Assembly: GCA_010027295.1 (NCBI GenBank)
Contig: RGVM01000066.1
Span: 1 to 9,307 of the forward strand
Direction of reading: 5' to 3'
Length of the DNA stretch: 9,307 nucleotides
From: Chitinophagia bacterium
GTDB lineage: Bacteria; Bacteroidota; Bacteroidia; Chitinophagales; Chitinophagaceae
The notes beneath the pieces are model-generated. The model did not search any database and had not been told where the DNA came from. It saw only the letters and a program-made list of their open reading frames with translations. The translations under genes were made by a program, and so were the position numbers. Positions 5,623-9,307 of the stretch are shown here, one piece after another; positions within the stretch are counted from its first letter, which is position 1, and each line of letters starts with the position of its first letter.

Positions 5623-8400
5623 ATGGAATACCGCTTCAGGGACATCGAAAGGAAATGGCAGGCCCAATGGGAGGCCCGCGGCGCGTATCGCGTGACGAAC
5701 GACCCGTCCCGCCCGAAATGCTATGTGCTGGATATGTTCCCCTACCCCAGTGGCGCAGGCCTGCACGTAGGCCATCCCCTCGGCTATATCGCGAGCGATA
5801 TCTACAGCCGCTTCAAGCGCCTGAAGGGGTTCAACGTGCTCCACCCGATGGGCTTCGACTCGTTCGGGCTCCCTGCGGAACAGTATGCCATCGAGCACGG
5901 CATCCCCCCGGCCGTCTCCACCGACCGCAACATCGCCAACTTCCGCGCCCAGCTCGACAGGATCGGCTTCTGCTACGACTGGACGCGCGAAGTCCGGACC
6001 AGCGACCCCTCCTACTACCGCTGGACGCAATGGATCTTCCTGCAGCTCTTCGACAGCTGGTACGACCGCCGGCAGCGAAAGGCCCGCCGCATCTCCGAAC
6101 TCAAGGAAATCCTCGAGACCTCGGGCAATCACGACCACCCCTGTCCTGGTGACCCCGGCCTCAGCCTCGCCCCCGGCGAATGGTCCTCCCGCGACGAGAA
6201 GGCCCGGGAGGATATCCTCATGCATTACCGCCTCGCCTACTGCGGCCACGGCGAGGTCAACTGGTGCGAGGCCCTGGGCTGTGTACTGGCCAACGACGAG
6301 GTTGTCAACGGTGTCAGCGAGCGCGGCGGCCACCCCGTCGTACGCAGGCGACTGCGCCAGTGGTACCTGCGCATCACCGAATACGCCGACCGACTGCTCG
6401 AAGGACTCGCCACCGTCGACTTCTCCGACAGCATGAAGGAGATGCAGTCGAACTGGATCGGGCGCAGCCAGGGCGCCGAAGTCGAGTTCGAAGTGCGCAC
6501 AGGTGACGCACCGCCCGACCCGGCGCGACGCATCCGCGTCTACACGACCCGGCCCGACACCCTCTTCGGGGTCGACTTCATGGTCCTGGCCCCGGAACAC
6601 GAGCTCGTACCCTCCCTCATCACCGAGGACTGCCGTGCCGAGGCAGAAGCCTACCTCGCATGGGTCAACAGCCGCAGCGAGCGCGAACGGATGGCCGAGA
6701 AGCGCATCACCGGCGCCTTCACCGGCAGCCATTGCATACACCCCTTCACCGGCAGGCCCATACCCGTTTGGGTCAGCGAATACGTCCTCGCAGGATACGG
6801 CACGGGCGCCATCATGGGGGTCCCCTGCGGCGACGAGCGCGACCACCGCTTCGCCACCCACTTCGGACTCCCCATCACCAACATCATCGGTGAGGCCTAC
6901 GACGGCACACAGGCGAACCCCACCAAAGACGCCGTCCTCGTGAACAGCGGCTTCCTCGATGGCCTTGTCATGCGCGAGGCCATCGACAAGGCCGTCGACC
7001 GCGTAGAGGCTGATGGCATCGGCCGCCGGCGCGTCAACTACCGTATGCGCGACGCCGCCTACAGCCGCCAGCGCTACTGGGGCGAGCCCTTCCCCATCGT
7101 CTGGCAGGAGGGCATCGCACGCCCGCTTCCCGAAGGCGAACTGCCGCTGCTCCTTCCACCACTCGAAGACCTCAGGCCCGGTCCCGGCGGAGAAGGCCCC
7201 CTCGCCAACCTGCCCGACTGGAAACAGACACCCGACGGCGTGAGGGAGGTCAACACCATGCCCGGCTTCGCCGGCAGCAGTTGGTACTTCCTGCGCTACA
7301 TGGACCCCGGCAACGAAACGGAGTTCTGCGCCCGGACGGCGAGCGACTACTGGGGACAGGTCGACCTCTACATCGGCGGCACCGAACACGCCGTGGGACA
7401 CCTCCTCTACAGCCGGATGTGGACCAAGGCCCTCTTCGACCTCGGCCTCATCGGCTTCGACGAACCCTTCAAACGTCTCGTCAACCAGGGCAAGATAGGC
7501 GGTGACTCACGCATCGCCTACCGCATCCGCGGCACCAACCGCTTCGTCTCGGCCGGCCTCAGGGATGCATACGAGACCGACGAGATACACGTCGACGTCT
7601 CCATGGTGGACGGCATCGAACTCGACACAGAATCCTTCCGCCACTGGAGGCCCGACCTCCATGACGCCACCTTCGAGCTGGAGGACGGCAAGTACCGCTG
7701 CGGCAGCCGCCTCGAGAAGATGAGCAAGCGCTACCACAACGTCGTCAACCCCGACGACGTCGTCGAACGCTACGGAGCCGACACCTTCCGCATGTACGAG
7801 ATGTTTCTAGGACCCGTGGAACAGGACAAGCCCTGGGATACCAAGGGCATCGAAGGGGTGCACCGCTTCCTCAAGAAGACCTGGCGGTTGTTCATGGACG
7901 AGACGAAAGGATGCATCGTCACCGACGGCGAGCCCTCCGACGCCGAATGGAAGGCCCTGTACCGTATGGTTCGCCGCATCGGGGAAGATACCGAACGATT
8001 CTCCTTCAACACCGCCGTCAGCGGCTTCATGATCGGCGTCAACGAGCTCACAGACCTGGGCTGCCGCAAGCGGAAAGTGCTGGAACCACTCCTCGTCACC
8101 CTCGCACCCTACGCCCCACACCTCTGCGAGGAACTCTGGCAGGCGATCGGGCATGCCGACACGGTCCTCGACCAGTCCTTCCCCACCGTGGAGGAACACT
8201 ACCTCGTGGAAAGCTCCAAAGCCTATCCCGTCGCCGTCAACGGCAAGACGCGCTCCGAACTGGTGCTACCCGTCGATGCCGACCAGCAGACCGTCGAAGC
8301 GGCCGTCCTGGCCGACCCCGTCGTCAAGAGATGGCTCGAGGGCAAGACACCGAAGAAAATCATCCACGTCCCTAACCGCATGATCAACGTGGTTGTCTGA
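5623..8400 (+). CDS. leuS: Leucyl-tRNA synthetase
   Basis: A 925-residue class I aminoacyl-tRNA synthetase that charges tRNA(Leu) with leucine in the cytoplasm. The N-terminal catalytic fold has DMFPYPSGAGLHVGH, the HIGH-type motif being His48-Val-Gly-His51. The CP1 editing domain shows YTTRPDTLFG (Thr308-Thr309-Arg-Pro-Asp-Thr313) and YGTGAIMGVPCGDERD, the regions that hydrolyse mischarged tRNA, so editing should be intact. FAGSSWYFLRYMDP follows in the second half of the catalytic domain. The KMSKS loop is KMSKR (699-703), a change I recall from other Bacteroidota enzymes. Extra segments around 150-190 and 630-695 are also usual for Bacteroidota LeuRS. The C-terminal domain ends KIIHVPNRMINVVV, as the family does. 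The frame is open back to 5413, but homology begins with MEYRF at 5623 and the upstream part covers the promoter region. It probably shares a transcript with the next gene, 54 bases downstream. Confidence 0.98.
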   Translation: MEYRFRDIERKWQAQWEARGAYRVTNDPSRPKCYVLDMFPYPSGAGLHVGHPLGYIASDIYSRFKRLKGFNVLHPMGFDSFGLPAEQYAIEHGIPPAVSTDRNIANFRAQLDRIGFCYDWTREVRTSDPSYYRWTQWIFLQLFDSWYDRRQRKARRISELKEILETSGNHDHPCPGDPGLSLAPGEWSSRDEKAREDILMHYRLAYCGHGEVNWCEALGCVLANDEVVNGVSERGGHPVVRRRLRQWYLRITEYADRLLEGLATVDFSDSMKEMQSNWIGRSQGAEVEFEVRTGDAPPDPARRIRVYTTRPDTLFGVDFMVLAPEHELVPSLITEDCRAEAEAYLAWVNSRSERERMAEKRITGAFTGSHCIHPFTGRPIPVWVSEYVLAGYGTGAIMGVPCGDERDHRFATHFGLPITNIIGEAYDGTQANPTKDAVLVNSGFLDGLVMREAIDKAVDRVEADGIGRRRVNYRMRDAAYSRQRYWGEPFPIVWQEGIARPLPEGELPLLLPPLEDLRPGPGGEGPLANLPDWKQTPDGVREVNTMPGFAGSSWYFLRYMDPGNETEFCARTASDYWGQVDLYIGGTEHAVGHLLYSRMWTKALFDLGLIGFDEPFKRLVNQGKIGGDSRIAYRIRGTNRFVSAGLRDAYETDEIHVDVSMVDGIELDTESFRHWRPDLHDATFELEDGKYRCGSRLEKMSKRYHNVVNPDDVVERYGADTFRMYEMFLGPVEQDKPWDTKGIEGVHRFLKKTWRLFMDETKGCIVTDGEPSDAEWKALYRMVRRIGEDTERFSFNTAVSGFMIGVNELTDLGCRKRKVLEPLLVTLAPYAPHLCEELWQAIGHADTVLDQSFPTVEEHYLVESSKAYPVAVNGKTRSELVLPVDADQQTVEAAVLADPVVKRWLEGKTPKKIIHVPNRMINVVV

Positions 8401-8454
8401 CCCCGCTCAAACCTTTCGCCCCCTCCGATCGTTCTATCCACAAGTACCTACACC

Positions 8455-8979
8455 ATGGCCACACCGAACCCGTTCCTCATCGCATCCCTCCGGGAGACAG
8501 CCCACAGGCTCTCCCAGGGAGCCCACTACGCCTGGGGCGACCACGGATCCTGCAACTGCGGAAACCTGCTGCAGGTCATGACCGACCGCACGGGCAAGGA
8601 TATCCTCCGCATTGCGCACACGGGCATTGGGGAATGGACCGAGATCGCAGAGGAATGGTGCCCGGTAAGCGACCTGCCCGCCGACAGGCTGGTAGGCGAA
8701 CTGATCCGGCACGGCCTGACCCCCAGCGACGTCCGGCACATCGAGCACCTGGATGACCGGGACATCCTCGATAGACTGCCCGGTGGGTTCCGATGGCTGC
8801 AACGCAACCGCCGCGAAGACGTGACCGCATACCTTGAAACGATGGCCGACATGCTGCAGGAACGCCTCGAGGTGGAATCGGCACAACAGGGCGTCAGGGC
8901 CATCCTCGCGAATACGGCGTCGATGGATGCGGACAGCCCAAGGATGGCAGAGGTCGCCAATCTGCCGGTGACGGCCTGA
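8455..8979 (+). CDS. Conserved hypothetical protein with a CNC motif
   Basis: A 174-residue soluble protein with no signal peptide or membrane segment. I cannot assign a named domain, though its pattern resembles unnamed proteins that I recall from other Bacteroidota. Recognisable blocks are NPFLIASLRETAHRL (5-19), YAWGDHGSCNCGNLLQ (25-40), HTGIGEWTE (55-63), GLTPSDVRHIEHLDDRDIL (87-105) and LPGGFRWLQRN (108-118). Cys33, Cys35 and Cys69 with His24 and His30 could bind a metal, but that is a guess from composition. The last 45 residues are less ordered, with a helical stretch (YLETMADMLQERLE) and a polar tail. The ATG at 8455 follows leuS by 54 bases with no clear terminator or promoter between, so read-through from leuS is likely. 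It converges on the dehydrogenase with 8 bases between stops. Codon use matches its neighbours. Confidence 0.8.
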   Translation: MATPNPFLIASLRETAHRLSQGAHYAWGDHGSCNCGNLLQVMTDRTGKDILRIAHTGIGEWTEIAEEWCPVSDLPADRLVGELIRHGLTPSDVRHIEHLDDRDILDRLPGGFRWLQRNRREDVTAYLETMADMLQERLEVESAQQGVRAILANTASMDADSPRMAEVANLPVTA

Positions 8980-8987
8980 TCAGCTCC

Positions 8988-9307
8988 TCAGAGGAATCCC
9001 AGCTTCCTCAACACCACCCTCGACATCTCGAGGAACGACTCCTGGCTGTACCCGGCGATATGAGGGGTCACGATGACACGCGGGTCCGACAGCAGGGCCT
9101 CCAATGCCGCCCCCTCCGGACCTTGTCCGACCACGGGCGGCTCCGTCTCCAGCACATCCAGCCCGACACCCGACACAAGGCCTTCCCGCAGGGCCATCGC
9201 GACCGCCGTCGTGTCGTGCACGCCGCCGCGGCTCGTGTTGATGAACCAGGGCTTGCGCCCGAGGGAACGGAAGAAGGCGGCATCCGCATAATGCCGCGTC
9301 TCCTCCG
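8988..9307 (-). CDS. D-2-hydroxyacid dehydrogenase, C-terminal part (cut by window edge)
   Basis: The last 106 residues of an NAD(P)-dependent D-isomer 2-hydroxyacid dehydrogenase, the family of phosphoglycerate, glycerate and hydroxypyruvate enzymes. The frame enters at the right edge with EETRHYADAAFFRSLG, corresponding to the end of the nucleotide-binding domain. The three catalytic positions are visible: Arg in FINTSRGG, Glu in GLDVLETEPP and His in VTPHIAGYS. The chain then ends in a helix and RKLGFL with no ACT or other regulatory domain, so it is a short form. The substrate cannot be told from this piece; 3-phosphoglycerate (serine pathway) or hydroxypyruvate/glyoxylate are the usual options, and without the N-terminal half I leave the symbol blank. 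A GTG at 9221 is internal and is not a start, since conserved sequence continues upstream of it. Confidence 0.9.
   Translation of the reverse strand, partial: EETRHYADAAFFRSLGRKPWFINTSRGGVHDTTAVAMALREGLVSGVGLDVLETEPPVVGQGPEGAALEALLSDPRVIVTPHIAGYSQESFLEMSRVVLRKLGFL

Noticed and set aside
5614..7401. A 595-codon open frame on the minus strand inside leuS
   Set aside because: It is a shadow of leuS caused by high GC and few stops. Composition is biased to G, A, V, D and E, with no family pattern.
8985..8995. Palindrome TCCTCAGAGGA between the convergent genes, as a terminator
   Set aside because: The single-base centre leaves no room for a hairpin loop with a stable stem, and no T-run follows on either strand.

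Overview
The window looks like chromosomal core sequence from a high-GC member of the Bacteroidota (roughly 60-65% GC by eye). The evidence is a Bacteroidota-type leucyl-tRNA synthetase, the lineage-typical trio ftsX - DUF3098 - uppP, a DUF3108 protein of the Bacteroidota kind, promoter boxes resembling the Bacteroidota -7 consensus TAnnTTTG, and almost no Shine-Dalgarno sequences in front of the genes. I cannot place it below phylum. Most of the window is ordinary housekeeping and envelope genes. I found no CRISPR array, defence island, transposase or RNA gene, and no gene-free stretch longer than 300 bases.

Layout. Positions 1 to about 120 are a different kind of DNA: about 28% GC, with one continuous minus-strand reading frame in A/T-ending codons. 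This abuts, somewhere between about 112 and 138, the C-terminal end of a membrane protein of the lysylphosphatidylglycerol-synthase TM (UPF0104) family on the plus strand. The join is probably a chimeric assembly edge, less probably a genuine insertion boundary. A perfect inverted repeat spans the stop codon of that truncated gene. A plus-strand DUF3108 gene (426-1220) follows, with a -7 box so close to its ATG that the mRNA may be leaderless.

From 1227 to 5449 five genes run on the minus strand, in transcription order ftsX, DUF3098, uppP, an MFS transporter of the UMF1 type and a metallo-beta-lactamase-fold hydrolase. The first three concern division-site signalling and recycling of the undecaprenyl lipid carrier for cell-wall synthesis. 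The last two sit 3 bases apart and are probably co-transcribed, but their substrates are unknown.

A compact divergent control region (about 5450-5622) separates ftsX from leuS, which runs rightward to 8400 and is followed after 54 bases by an uncharacterised 174-residue protein. The window ends inside a minus-strand D-2-hydroxyacid dehydrogenase, of which only the C-terminal 106 residues are present. Two convergent gene pairs (1220/1227 and 8979/8988) meet with only 6 and 8 bases between stop codons and no recognisable terminator.
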